Shown here: one piece after another, positions 42,337 to 50,821 of the stretch
Layout of the letters: each line of letters starts with the position of its first letter
Numbering within the stretch: position 1 is the first letter of the stretch
Source of the DNA: Rhodoligotrophos defluvii
Lineage (GTDB): Bacteria > Pseudomonadota > Alphaproteobacteria > Rhizobiales > Im1
Length of the DNA stretch: 64,000 nt
Direction: 5' to 3'
Assembly (NCBI RefSeq): GCF_005281615.1
Contig: NZ_SZZM01000002.1
Location: 670,266-734,265, forward strand
Notes under the pieces: generated by a model
Databases searched by the model: none
What the model saw: only the letters and a program-made list of their open reading frames with translations
What the model was told of the DNA's origin: nothing
Made by a program: the position numbers and the translations under genes

Positions 42337-43431
42337 ATGACACTCATTGAACCCTTCGAGACCCAGGCGCCAAGCATGACGCACCCCACCGAGCAGGACC
42401 CGCGCTGGCAGGCAGTCGTCGATCGCGACGCCCGCTCCGATGGCCAGTTCGTCTATGCGGTGAAAACCACCGGCGTCTATTGCCGGCCAAGCTGCGCCGC
42501 CCGGCTCGCCAAGCCGAAGAACGTCGCCTTCTACGATACAGGCGCTGATGCGGCCGCTGCGGGCTTCCGGCCCTGCCGCCGCTGCCGCCCGGATGAACCA
42601 TCCCGTGCGGAGATGAACGCCGCGGTCGTGGCCGTAGCCTGCCGTCGCATTGCCGAGGCCGACGAGGCGCCACGGCTGGAGGAATTGGCGAACGCCGCCG
42701 GCATGAGCCCGTTCCACTTCCACCGGGTGTTCAAGTCGGTCACCGGCATCACGCCGCGCGCCTATGCCGCCGCCCACCGGGTGAAGCGGGTGCGCGAGGC
42801 ATTGAGCCGGCCTGAGGAAAGCGTGACCGCCGCAATCTATGATGCGGGCTTCGGCTCCAACAGCCGCTTCTACGAAAAGTCGAACGAGGTGCTCGGCATG
42901 ACGCCCACCGCCTTCCGCAAGGGAGGCGCCAAGGCGAAGATCATCTTCGCCGTCGGGCAATGCTCCCTCGGCGCCATCCTGGTCGCCCGCAGCGACAAGG
43001 GCATTTGCGCCATTCACTTGGGCGATGATCCCGAGGCCCTCCTGCGCGGTTTGCAGGACCAGTTCCCCAATGCCGAGCTGATCGGCGGCGATGCCACCTT
43101 CGAGGCGCTGGTGGCCAAGGTGGTCGGCTTCATAGAGCAGCCTCAGATCGGCCTCGACCTGCCCCTGGACATCCGCGGCACGGCCTTCCAGCAGCGGGTA
43201 TGGGAGGCACTACGCCAGATCCCACCCGGCAAAATGGCGAGCTATGCGGAGATCGCCCGCCGTATCGGGGAGCCCAAAGCTGTGCGCGCTGTGGCGCAGG
43301 CTTGCGCCGCCAACACCATTGCGGTGGCCATCCCCTGCCATCGTGTGGTGCGCACCGACGGTGCCCTGTCCGGCTATCGCTGGGGTGTGGACCGCAAGCG
43401 CGACCTGCTCGCCCGCGAGGTGAAGCTGTGA
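42337..43431 (+). CDS. ada: Ada: adaptive-response regulator and O6-methylguanine-DNA methyltransferase
   Basis: This 364-residue protein has the full Ada architecture. The N-terminal zinc site is Cys49, Cys53, Cys80 and Cys83, with the same spacing as E. coli Ada (38, 42, 69, 72); Cys49 matches the methyl-accepting residue. An AraC-type helix-turn-helix region follows (about 95-185), then the methyltransferase domain with IPCHRVV and Cys334. ATG 42337 has GGAG eight bases upstream; earlier in-frame ATG 42298 lies in the inverted repeat and is less likely. It should repair methylphosphotriesters and O6-methylguanine and activate its own operon. Confidence 0.93.
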   Translation: MTLIEPFETQAPSMTHPTEQDPRWQAVVDRDARSDGQFVYAVKTTGVYCRPSCAARLAKPKNVAFYDTGADAAAAGFRPCRRCRPDEPSRAEMNAAVVAVACRRIAEADEAPRLEELANAAGMSPFHFHRVFKSVTGITPRAYAAAHRVKRVREALSRPEESVTAAIYDAGFGSNSRFYEKSNEVLGMTPTAFRKGGAKAKIIFAVGQCSLGAILVARSDKGICAIHLGDDPEALLRGLQDQFPNAELIGGDATFEALVAKVVGFIEQPQIGLDLPLDIRGTAFQQRVWEALRQIPPGKMASYAEIARRIGEPKAVRAVAQACAANTIAVAIPCHRVVRTDGALSGYRWGVDRKRDLLAREVKL

Positions 43432-44171
43432 CCGCCCGGGCCAAGTTGGTGCAAAACCCTGTCGGCCACGCGGCCGAGAGGGTCGCTCGGCAAGACTGGA
43501 CGAAGCTCGCCGACGAGCTCGACGGCTTCGGCTGCGCTGTCATCGAGCAGCTGCTCGCGCCCGAGGAATGTTCCGCCATCGCGGGACTTTACGATGACGA
43601 GCAGCATTTCCGCAGCCACATCGTCATGGCGCGGCACGGCTTCGGCCGCGGTGAGTACCGATACTTCCGTTACCCCCTGCCCGAGCTGATCGCCGCACTG
43701 CGCAGCGCCCTTTACCCGCCGCTCGCGGCGATCGCCAATCGCTGGAACGAGCGTATGGGCATTGCCACGCGCTATCCAGCGCGGCACGAAGACCTTTTGG
43801 CCGCCTGCCACGCTGCCGGGCAGTTGCGGCCCACACCGCTGCTGCTGCGCTATAAACCCGGCGACTACAACTGCCTGCATCAGGATCTGTACGGCGAGTT
43901 GGCCTTCCCTCTCCAGGTCGCCATCCTGCTCTCGCAGCCGGGCCGCGATTTCACAGGAGGCGAATTCGTGCTGACGGAACAGCGGCCCCGCATGCAAAGC
44001 CGCGCCGAAGTGGTGCCCCTGAACATGGGCGACGCGGTGATCTTCGCGGTCCATCACCGTCCCGTGCGTGGCACCAAGGGCGATTACCGGGTGAACCTCC
44101 GCCACGGCGTCAGCCGTCTGCGCTCCGGCCAGCGGCATACGCTTGGCATCATCTTCCACGATGGACGATAG
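43428..44171 (+). CDS. 2OG-Fe(II) oxygenase of the Ada-linked type
   Basis: This 247-residue protein has a 2-oxoglutarate/Fe(II) dioxygenase fold: the HxD motif in NCLHQDLYG, a segment TGGEFVLTE, the distal His in NLRHGVSRL and Arg/His near the end (RHTLGIIFHDG). GTG 43428 overlaps the ada stop as GTGA, so both are co-translated. The Ada-linked position suggests an AlkB-like alkylation-repair or protein/tRNA role, but it is not AlkB by sequence. It could be a COG3826-type protein. Confidence 0.85.
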   Translation: MTARAKLVQNPVGHAAERVARQDWTKLADELDGFGCAVIEQLLAPEECSAIAGLYDDEQHFRSHIVMARHGFGRGEYRYFRYPLPELIAALRSALYPPLAAIANRWNERMGIATRYPARHEDLLAACHAAGQLRPTPLLLRYKPGDYNCLHQDLYGELAFPLQVAILLSQPGRDFTGGEFVLTEQRPRMQSRAEVVPLNMGDAVIFAVHHRPVRGTKGDYRVNLRHGVSRLRSGQRHTLGIIFHDGR

Positions 44172-44257
44172 ACCTGGCGAGCCAGCTGATAAGGGATTGT
44201 GAAAGCATATAGAGTCAAAATCCATCCTCAATCTAGTCGAGCCCGCGTATTTTCGTT

Positions 44258-44293
44258 CATGCCGCTGGCATGTCTTGAATATTGAGACAATAT
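44258..44293. promoter_or_regulatory. Two adjacent 6-3-6 palindromes before a small gene
   Basis: CATGCC-GCT-GGCATG (44258-44272) and ATATTG-AGA-CAATAT (44279-44293) are both perfect 6+3+6 inverted repeats, six bases apart. The second ends just before the ATG at 44295, overlapping its ribosome-binding region. They could be operators or RNA hairpins that control the small gene. The rest of 44172-44257 shows no gene. Confidence 0.5.
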
Positions 44294-44294
44294 C

Positions 44295-44621
44295 ATGGTT
44301 AACATCGTTTTTGGCGAGGATCTTGAAAGCTATGGCGAAGGCCGAACGCTGGGGCAGCAATTTTATGACGCCGCCGAGGCCTTTAAGGATTCGTTCGAGA
44401 CCTCTCATCGACTTGAAGGCATCTTGTCACCGGACTCGCAAAATGACAAAGATGGTCCCCATAAGGATTTTGAATTCAACCCGTTCAGCAGGCACCCGGC
44501 GGACGCAGCTCCGCACCAAGAGCATATGTCGAATGCGGCCTTGCAGCATGACCCCGTGCCCGACCCATTAGACCACGGCAACTTGGGCCACCACGCCGAG
44601 ATGCCGTGGATAGACAATTAG
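44295..44621 (+). CDS. Hypothetical protein, His/Asp-rich (108 aa)
   Basis: This 108-residue acidic protein has an N-terminal part rich in Glu and aromatic residues (FGEDLESYGEGRTLGQQFYDAAEAF) and a C-terminal part rich in His, Pro and Asp (HPADAAPHQEH, DHGNLGHHAEMP). I do not recognise a family. The base composition is lower in GC than the neighbours, hinting at acquired or fast-evolving DNA. Against it being real: no clear Shine-Dalgarno. For it: the palindromes immediately upstream. Confidence 0.42.
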   Translation: MVNIVFGEDLESYGEGRTLGQQFYDAAEAFKDSFETSHRLEGILSPDSQNDKDGPHKDFEFNPFSRHPADAAPHQEHMSNAALQHDPVPDPLDHGNLGHHAEMPWIDN

Positions 44622-44680
44622 AGCATTTTAGAGCGAAGTGGATACCGGTTCGCGTGAAGAAGATGCGACCGAGCAACAAC
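44620..44680. repeat. Rhizobiales-type intergenic repeat
   Basis: The sequence from AGAGCATTTTAGAGCGAAGT through GGATACCGGTTCGCGTGAAG to ACAAC is of a dispersed intergenic repeat kind that I recognise from Bradyrhizobium and related genomes (from memory, not searched). It begins at the stop codon of the small gene. It supports the taxonomic placement. Confidence 0.6.
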
Positions 44681-44719
44681 TTAGATCATTCGCCCCCGCC
44701 CAGGAGATGCGTCCACACA

Positions 44720-45058
44720 TCAAGCGCCGCCGATCGGCGTCGTGATCTTGCCGGTGCCACCGCATTCGGGGCAAGGCCGGCCGTTAATCGTGCCGTGCCC
44801 GGAGCAATGACGGCAGATATTCTCGCCTGATCCGGGGGTGCCCGCCGGCACCGCATCCACATTCTCGCTCTGAACCGCCACGCCCCTGGCGCCACCGTCC
44901 GCATTCCGCTCCAATGCCTGGCGGGCGCGCTCGATCTCCGCCTCATCCACCTCGACAGGCCGGCTGCTGTCGTCAGGCAGGCCCGGACCGCTCTGGCCTA
45001 TGGTCTCGTCGCGCGGCCGGTCGTTGGGGCCAGTCGTTATTTTCGCTTTCTTTTCCAT
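44720..45058 (-). CDS. Small protein with a DnaJ-like CxxCxGxG zinc finger
   Basis: This 112-residue hydrophilic protein ends in CRHCSGHGTINGRPCPECGG, a pair of CxxC motifs in the style of the DnaJ cysteine-rich region. The N-terminal 80 residues are charged and probably disordered. ATG 45058 has GAGG seven bases upstream; ATG 45064 is too close to it. It may bind zinc and a partner protein or RNA. It lies between the small gene and the ectoine operon. Confidence 0.68.
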   Translation of the reverse strand: MEKKAKITTGPNDRPRDETIGQSGPGLPDDSSRPVEVDEAEIERARQALERNADGGARGVAVQSENVDAVPAGTPGSGENICRHCSGHGTINGRPCPECGGTGKITTPIGGA

Positions 45059-45127
45059 CGGCATTCCTCACGTCTTTCCGAGGGAACGCCGCCGGCGCTA
45101 TTTGGGTCCAGCTTCGTGCAGCTGTGG

Positions 45128-46141
45128 TCAGGCACCCTCAATAGTGCCGAGCACCGCCAGGCAATCGCCGGCCTTCACCAGCCCGGGGAAATGGCGCGCC
45201 ACGAGCATACCGTCGAGCTTGGCGTGGTATTCAGCCGGCGCGCGTCCCGTGCGCCCGATGGGATAGACCCGCGCCAGCACGTCCCCCCTGCGCACTGGTG
45301 CACCCAAGTCCACGCAAGGCTCGATCAGCCCATCGCCTTCCGCAAAGTGGAAGCAGTCATCCGACGGCATGTCGATGAAGCATGTCCGCGCCTTCTCCAC
45401 CGCGCCGGACAGGATGCCCGCATGCCGCAGCACGTTGCGCACCCCCCGCTTGGCGATATGTACCGTTTCGGCGCGAGACGTGCCGCCGCCGCCCAGTTCC
45501 GTGGTGACGAACACCTTGCCCAGCGCCTCGGCGGTCGTGTCATACATGCCTACGGCGTCGATCTCGAGCATGCGCACGGAATAAGGCGCGGAGAACGCCT
45601 CCACTGCCGCGAAGCACCGCGCCTGCTGCGCCTTGTCGGGCAGGATGTGCGCCGCCGCGAACGGCAGGAAATCGAGCGTTTTGCCGCCGGAGTGGAAATC
45701 CAGCACCACATCGGCGAGCGGCAGCAGATAGCGGCTGAAATAGTCCGCGATCTTCTGCGTCGCCGTCCCGTCCGGCCGCCCGGGGAACGAGCGGTTGAGA
45801 TTGCCCCGGTCGATGGGCGACGTGCGCGTGCCCGCGCTGAAGGCCGGATAGTTCATGGCCGGCACGATGATCACCCGGCCGCTCACCTCCTCCGGCTTGA
45901 GGCTGCGAGCCAGATCGAACAGGGCGATCGGCCCCTCGTACTCGTCGCCGTGATTGGCCCCGGTCAAAAGTGCCGTGGGCCCTTTGCCATTGCGCACCAC
46001 CGTGATCGGAATCATCACCGAGCCCCAAGCCGAGTCATCCCGGCTATAGGGCAGGCGCAGGAAGCCATGCTGCACGCCATTCCGGTCGAAATCGACCGTC
46101 GGGCGGATCGGGGAAGGCGGCAAAGTGTCAATCATATTCAT
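45128..46141 (-). CDS. doeB: DoeB: N-alpha-acetyl-diaminobutyrate deacetylase
   Basis: This 337-residue zinc peptidase-like deacetylase of the AstE/aspartoacylase family is also called EutE. Metal ligands are His64 and Glu67 in GANHGDEYEG and His150 in LDFHSGGKT. It converts N-alpha-acetyl-L-2,4-diaminobutyrate to diaminobutyrate and acetate, the second step of ectoine breakdown. It is the last gene of the minus-strand ectoine operon, 13 bases after doeA. Confidence 0.9.
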   Translation of the reverse strand: MNMIDTLPPSPIRPTVDFDRNGVQHGFLRLPYSRDDSAWGSVMIPITVVRNGKGPTALLTGANHGDEYEGPIALFDLARSLKPEEVSGRVIIVPAMNYPAFSAGTRTSPIDRGNLNRSFPGRPDGTATQKIADYFSRYLLPLADVVLDFHSGGKTLDFLPFAAAHILPDKAQQARCFAAVEAFSAPYSVRMLEIDAVGMYDTTAEALGKVFVTTELGGGGTSRAETVHIAKRGVRNVLRHAGILSGAVEKARTCFIDMPSDDCFHFAEGDGLIEPCVDLGAPVRRGDVLARVYPIGRTGRAPAEYHAKLDGMLVARHFPGLVKAGDCLAVLGTIEGA

Positions 46142-46154
46142 GTGCGTGGGCCCA

Positions 46155-47336
46155 TTATGCCTTCACGAACAGCTGACGGGGAACATTGGCCAGGCACTCC
46201 ACACCGTTTTCCGTGATCACGATGCTCTCGGTGATCTCCAGGCCCATGGTCTCCAGCCACAGCCCGGTCATGAAATGGAACGTCATGCCCGGTTGCAGCA
46301 CCGTCCGGTCGCCCGGCCGCAGGCTCATGGTGTGCTCGCCCCAGTCCGGCGGATAGCTGAGCCCGATGGAATAGCCCGTGCGGTTGTCCTTCACGATGCC
46401 GTACTTCTTCAGCACCGCAAAAAAGGCATTGGCGATGTCCTCGCAGGTATTGCCCGGCCGGGCGGCCGCAAGCCCGGCCTCCATGCCCTCCAGCACCGCC
46501 TTTTCCGCATCGAGAAACGCCTGGTTCGGCTTGCCCAGGAACACCGTGCGCGACAAGGGGCAGTGATAGCGCTTGTAGCAGCCCGCGATCTCGAAAAACG
46601 TCCCCTCGCCCGATTTCATCGGCGCATCGTCCCAGGTGAGATGGGGCGCCGAGGCATCCTCGCCGGAAGGCAGCAGCGGCACGATCGCCGGATAGTCGCC
46701 GCCGAAATCCTGGACGCCGCGAATGCCCGCATCATAGATCTCGGCCACCAGGTCGCATTTGCGCATGCCCGGCTCGACCGTCTCGACGATGCGCGCATGC
46801 ATCGCCTCGACGATGCGCGCCGCCTTGCGCATATAGTCCAGCTCCTGCGGGCTCTTCACCGCCCGCTGCCAGTTCACCAGCACATTGGCGTCCACGAACT
46901 GGGCATTGGGCAGGTGCCGCTGCAGGGAGGCATGCGCCGCAGCCGAGTACCAGTAATTGTCCATCTCGACGCCGATTGTGCCTCGCGCCCAGCCGCGCTC
47001 ATCGATGATCGAGGCGAGAAAGTCCATCGGGTGACGTTCCGTGGACTGCACATAATGGTCCGGGTACCACAGGATATTGTCATGGGCGAGGTAGGCGGTG
47101 CGCTTGGCGCCGTTCGAATCCTGCTTCCGGCCATACCAGATCGGCTCGCCCTCCGGCGGCACCAGCACGCATTGATGCACATAGAACGACCAGCCGTCAT
47201 AGCCGGTGAGCCAGGCCATGTTGGCGGGATCGGAGACGATCAAGAGATCGATGCCGCGCTCCGCCATGGCCTTGCGCGTCTTGGCCAGCCGCTCGGCATA
47301 TTCTTCCCGCGTGAAATTGAGCTTTACTTGGGTCAT
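46155..47336 (-). CDS. doeA: DoeA: ectoine hydrolase (M24 creatinase/prolidase fold)
   Basis: This M24-family protein of about 393 residues, also called EutD, has the pita-bread fold: an N-terminal domain (LIVSDPANMAWLTGYDGWSF) and a C-terminal catalytic-type domain (MRKCDLVAEIYDAG, MTFHFMTGLWLE). It opens the ectoine ring to N-acetyl-diaminobutyrate. ATG 47336 has GAGA six bases upstream; ATG 47342 is also possible. The much longer frame to 47561 runs antisense into eutC and is not used. Confidence 0.91.
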   Translation of the reverse strand: MTQVKLNFTREEYAERLAKTRKAMAERGIDLLIVSDPANMAWLTGYDGWSFYVHQCVLVPPEGEPIWYGRKQDSNGAKRTAYLAHDNILWYPDHYVQSTERHPMDFLASIIDERGWARGTIGVEMDNYWYSAAAHASLQRHLPNAQFVDANVLVNWQRAVKSPQELDYMRKAARIVEAMHARIVETVEPGMRKCDLVAEIYDAGIRGVQDFGGDYPAIVPLLPSGEDASAPHLTWDDAPMKSGEGTFFEIAGCYKRYHCPLSRTVFLGKPNQAFLDAEKAVLEGMEAGLAAARPGNTCEDIANAFFAVLKKYGIVKDNRTGYSIGLSYPPDWGEHTMSLRPGDRTVLQPGMTFHFMTGLWLETMGLEITESIVITENGVECLANVPRQLFVKA

Positions 47337-47355
47337 GTCCATTCTCGGCTGTGAA

Positions 47356-48348
47356 TCAGGTATCGAACGGCACGCCGGCGCCCGCAGCCTTCGCCCGGGC
47401 ATTGGCGAGTGTGGCGATGGCGGTATCCTGCACGCCCGTGCCGGTGAGGTCGCAGACGGTGAGGGCCTCGGCCGACGGCCGCCCCGGCGTCTTCCCGGCA
47501 ATGATGGCGCCGAGCTCCGCAAACACGGCGTCGGCGGCAACCGCCCCCGCTGCGATGGCATGATGCAGCTCGCCCAGCCGCCGCACTTGCGCGAGGCTGT
47601 CGGCCACGTAGAGATCGGCCTGCTTCAGCACATCGGGCGCCAGCTCGTTCTTGTGCTCGGAATCCGAGCCCATGGCGGTGACATGCTGGCCCGGCTCCAG
47701 GTTACCTGCACCCAGCAGCGGCTCGGTTGCCGGCGTGGTGGTGACGATCACATCCGCGCCCGCCACCGCGTCCTTAACCGATGCTGCGGCCTCGACGGTG
47801 ATCCCGAGCTTCTCGGCCATCTCGCGCGCTGCAGCGGCGGCCCGTTCGCCATTGCGGGCCCAGATGCGCGCCTTGCGGATCGGCCGCACCAGCGTCAGCG
47901 CTTCGAGCTGCAGCCGCGCTTGGGCACCGGCGCCGAGCACGGCCGCCACCGCCGCATCAGGCCGCGCGAGGTGCTTGGCCGCAACCGCGCCCGCCGCGGC
48001 CGTGCGCACGTCCGTGAGATAGCCGTTGTCCAGCAGCAGCGCTTCCACCAAGCCGGTACGGGCGCTGAACAGCACCATCAGCCCGTTGAGGCTGGGCAAG
48101 CCCAACTTGGGATTGTCGAAGAAGCCCGGACTGATCTTGATGGCAAACCCGTCCAGCCCGGGCACATAGGCGGTCTTCACGTCCACCTCGCCCCGATGCT
48201 CCGGAATGTCCAGCCGCAGGATCGGCGGCATCGCCACCGCCTTGGTGGCCAGCGCCAGGAAGGCCTGCTCCACGCAGTCCACCGCCGCCTGATCGAGCGG
48301 CACGATGCGCCGCAGTTCCGCCTCGGTCAGCACGGTCATGCGCGGCAT
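47356..48348 (-). CDS. eutC: EutC: ornithine cyclodeaminase-like protein
   Basis: This 330-residue ornithine cyclodeaminase/mu-crystallin-family protein has the NAD-binding loop AVLGAGAQARLQLEAL and later VTTTPATEPLL. In hydroxyectoine-degrading bacteria eutABC are thought to convert 5-hydroxyectoine to ectoine. The start overlaps the eutB stop (TAATG), supporting joint translation. Confidence 0.87.
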   Translation of the reverse strand: MPRMTVLTEAELRRIVPLDQAAVDCVEQAFLALATKAVAMPPILRLDIPEHRGEVDVKTAYVPGLDGFAIKISPGFFDNPKLGLPSLNGLMVLFSARTGLVEALLLDNGYLTDVRTAAAGAVAAKHLARPDAAVAAVLGAGAQARLQLEALTLVRPIRKARIWARNGERAAAAAREMAEKLGITVEAAASVKDAVAGADVIVTTTPATEPLLGAGNLEPGQHVTAMGSDSEHKNELAPDVLKQADLYVADSLAQVRRLGELHHAIAAGAVAADAVFAELGAIIAGKTPGRPSAEALTVCDLTGTGVQDTAIATLANARAKAAGAGVPFDT

Positions 48349-49355
48349 TATGCGAATTTCCCCTTGTTTGCATCACCGGCCGTCCAAGCGCCGGAGACGA
48401 TCCGCTGATGCAGGTCCATGTCGATGTTCCGTCCCGAGAGCAGCACGACCGTGGGCCCGCCTAGCTGCATTTTCCCGGCCAGCAGCGCACCGATGCCGAC
48501 CGCGCCGGAGCCTTCCACCACCTCCCGCTCCTGCCGATAGGCATGGGTGATGCCGGCCGCGATCTCGTCTTCATTCAACAGCACGATCTCGTCGAGCAGT
48601 TCCCGCAGCATCGGAAAGGTGTAGCGGTTGTCGAGACCGATGCCGCCGCCCAGCGAGTCCGCCAGCGTCTCCTCTTCCTCCACCAGCACCGGCTTGCCGG
48701 CGGTAAGGCTTGCATGCATGGCAGCACCGCGTGCCATAGAGACGCCAATGACCCGCACCCCCGGCTTGAGCGCCTTCACCGCACGGCCGATGCCTGCCGC
48801 GAGTCCGCCGCCCGACACCGGCACCAGAACCGCCTCCATGTCGGGCGCTTCCTCCACCATCTCCAGCCCGAGAGTCCCCTGCCCGGCGATAACAGTCGGA
48901 TCATCGAAGGGCGGCACCATGGTCATCCCCTCCTCCGCCACCAGCCGATCGACCTCCACCTGGGCCTCGTCCTGCGAACGGCCGACGATGCGGATTTCCG
49001 CGCCCAGCGCGCGGATGCCCTCCACCTTGTTGGCCGGCACCAGGCTCGACATGCACACCACGCAGCGCACCCCTTCGGCCTTGGCTGCATGGGCAAGCCC
49101 GCGCCCGTGATTGCCGGTGGAAACGCCCACCACCCCGCGCGCCCTCGCCGCCGGGGCAAGCGACATCAGCGCATTGGTCGCCCCGCGCAGCTTGAAGCTG
49201 CCGGTGATCTGGCGCTGCTCCATCTTGAGCAGCACGGGAACGCCAGTCCGCGCCGCAAGGCTCGGTGACGGCATCATGGCCGTGCGCAATACCTGGCCGG
49301 CGATGCGTTCGCGCGCCGCCTCGATATCCGCCAATGTGACAAGCCCTGAACTCAT
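48348..49355 (-). CDS. eutB: EutB: threonine dehydratase-like PLP enzyme
   Basis: This 335-residue fold-type II PLP enzyme has the Schiff-base lysine in ITGSFKLRGA and the phosphate-binding glycine loop VPVSGGGLAAG. In the ectoine locus its role is probably dehydration of a hydroxylated intermediate from 5-hydroxyectoine. It follows eutA by 10 bases. Confidence 0.88.
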   Translation of the reverse strand: MSSGLVTLADIEAARERIAGQVLRTAMMPSPSLAARTGVPVLLKMEQRQITGSFKLRGATNALMSLAPAARARGVVGVSTGNHGRGLAHAAKAEGVRCVVCMSSLVPANKVEGIRALGAEIRIVGRSQDEAQVEVDRLVAEEGMTMVPPFDDPTVIAGQGTLGLEMVEEAPDMEAVLVPVSGGGLAAGIGRAVKALKPGVRVIGVSMARGAAMHASLTAGKPVLVEEEETLADSLGGGIGLDNRYTFPMLRELLDEIVLLNEDEIAAGITHAYRQEREVVEGSGAVGIGALLAGKMQLGGPTVVLLSGRNIDMDLHQRIVSGAWTAGDANKGKFA

Positions 49356-49365
49356 CCAGCCATCC

Positions 49366-50145
49366 TCACGCGGCGGCCCGCGCCGGCAGGCCCATCAGCC
49401 TGCCCCATTCCGGCCGCGCCGCTTCAACCCCGCAGAGACGCAGGCACTGCCAGGCCGTGGCGAGATTGCTGGTCACCACCGGCCGCCCGATCGCCCGCTC
49501 GATTTCCGGCACGACCGCCGCCGAGCGCAGGGCCGTGCAGGAGATGAACAGGGCCTCCGCATCGGGCACCATGGCGGCAACCGCCGCCTCGATCAGCGAG
49601 GCGGGCTTGATCCGCGCCATCTCCCGGTCATCCTCGAAGCCGAGGCAGGTGAACCGGGCGATATCCAGCCCATGCCCGGCGAAATAGGCCGCCATGGGCG
49701 TGCTGGTCTCGACCGTGTAGGGCGTCAGGATGCTGATCCGCCGCGTGCCCAGCGCCCGCAGACCCGCCACCGCCGCCAAAGGCGGTGTGACCACCGGTGT
49801 GCCCGGCTTGGCCGCCTGAATGGCCGCCTCCACCTGCCCATCGCCGATCACCACCGAGGCCGATGTGCAGGAATAGCAGATGACATCCAAGCTCTCGTCC
49901 GGCAGCAACAGGGCCGCCCCGTCCTTGAGCCGCGGCTGCATCAGCCGCAGATTGTCCGGCGTGGTCGGGTTCTCATAAGCGATGCGGGCTGTATAGACAG
50001 CCAGATCCTCGCGCGCCACCATCCGCCGGAAATCCTGCTCCGTCGTATGGTCCGTCGCCAGCACGATCAGCCCGATGCGGCGGGCCACCGCCCGCGGATC
50101 AAGCTGCGGCACCAGCGTGGCGCGTTCAATGCGAATTGCGGTCAT
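49366..50145 (-). CDS. eutA: EutA: Asp/Glu racemase-superfamily protein
   Basis: This 259-residue protein of the Asp/Glu racemase/arylmalonate decarboxylase superfamily shows the two catalytic-type cysteines in ICYSCTSASV and LFISCTALRS. ATG 50145 has GGAGA seven bases upstream; a TTG one codon earlier is not needed. In hydroxyectoine users EutA likely changes the stereochemistry or position of the hydroxylated intermediate. Confidence 0.87.
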   Translation of the reverse strand: MTAIRIERATLVPQLDPRAVARRIGLIVLATDHTTEQDFRRMVAREDLAVYTARIAYENPTTPDNLRLMQPRLKDGAALLLPDESLDVICYSCTSASVVIGDGQVEAAIQAAKPGTPVVTPPLAAVAGLRALGTRRISILTPYTVETSTPMAAYFAGHGLDIARFTCLGFEDDREMARIKPASLIEAAVAAMVPDAEALFISCTALRSAAVVPEIERAIGRPVVTSNLATAWQCLRLCGVEAARPEWGRLMGLPARAAA

Positions 50146-50157
50146 CAAATATCTCCT

Positions 50158-50814
50158 TCAGCCGAGCCGTCCGAACCGGCGCTCCAGCATGCGCAGCAGG
50201 AACACCGAGATAAGGCTGATCACCAGGAAGAAGGCGCCGACCAGGGTCATGGGCTCGAGATAGCGGTAGTTGAAATTGGCCACGCTGCGCGCTTGGTTCA
50301 TCAGCTCCAGCACGGTGACCGCCGAAAGCAGCGGCGTTTCCTTGAACATGGCCACCAGGTAATTGGCTAGTGCCGGGATCATCGGCGGTATGGCCTGCGG
50401 TAGGATCACATGGATCCAGCTCTGGATGGGGCTTAGATTGCAGGCCTTTGCTGCCTCCCACTGGCCGCGGGCCACGTTCTCTATACCGGCCCGGTAAACC
50501 TCCGCCGTGTAGGTCCCGTAATGCAGCCCGAGGCCGATCACCCCTGCCACCAGCGGCGCCAGCGTGATGCCCAGATCCGGCAGGATGTAGAACAGGAAGT
50601 AGAGCTGCACCAGGAGCGGGGTGCCGCGGATGAACTCCACGATGAACGAGGTGGTGCGCGCCACCAGCGGGTTTGGCGAGCGGCGCACGATCGCGAACAG
50701 CAAGCCCACCACCGCCGCCACCGCCGCGCCCAACAGGGTGGCGAGGATGGTGATCTTCACCCCCTCGAACAGGGTGGGCAAGATCTCGCGGACGAAGCTC
50801 CAGTCCCAATCCAT
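50158..50814 (-). CDS. ehuD: EhuD: ectoine/hydroxyectoine ABC permease
   Basis: This 218-residue amino-acid-type (HisM-like) permease has hydrophobic segments such as ITILATLLGAAVAAVVGLLFA and the ATPase-contact loop in GQWEAAKACNLSPIQ. It overlaps nothing but follows ehuC by seven bases. With EhuC it forms the heterodimeric membrane channel of the Ehu importer. Confidence 0.88.
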   Translation of the reverse strand: MDWDWSFVREILPTLFEGVKITILATLLGAAVAAVVGLLFAIVRRSPNPLVARTTSFIVEFIRGTPLLVQLYFLFYILPDLGITLAPLVAGVIGLGLHYGTYTAEVYRAGIENVARGQWEAAKACNLSPIQSWIHVILPQAIPPMIPALANYLVAMFKETPLLSAVTVLELMNQARSVANFNYRYLEPMTLVGAFFLVISLISVFLLRMLERRFGRLG

Positions 50815-50821
50815 GGCCGCC

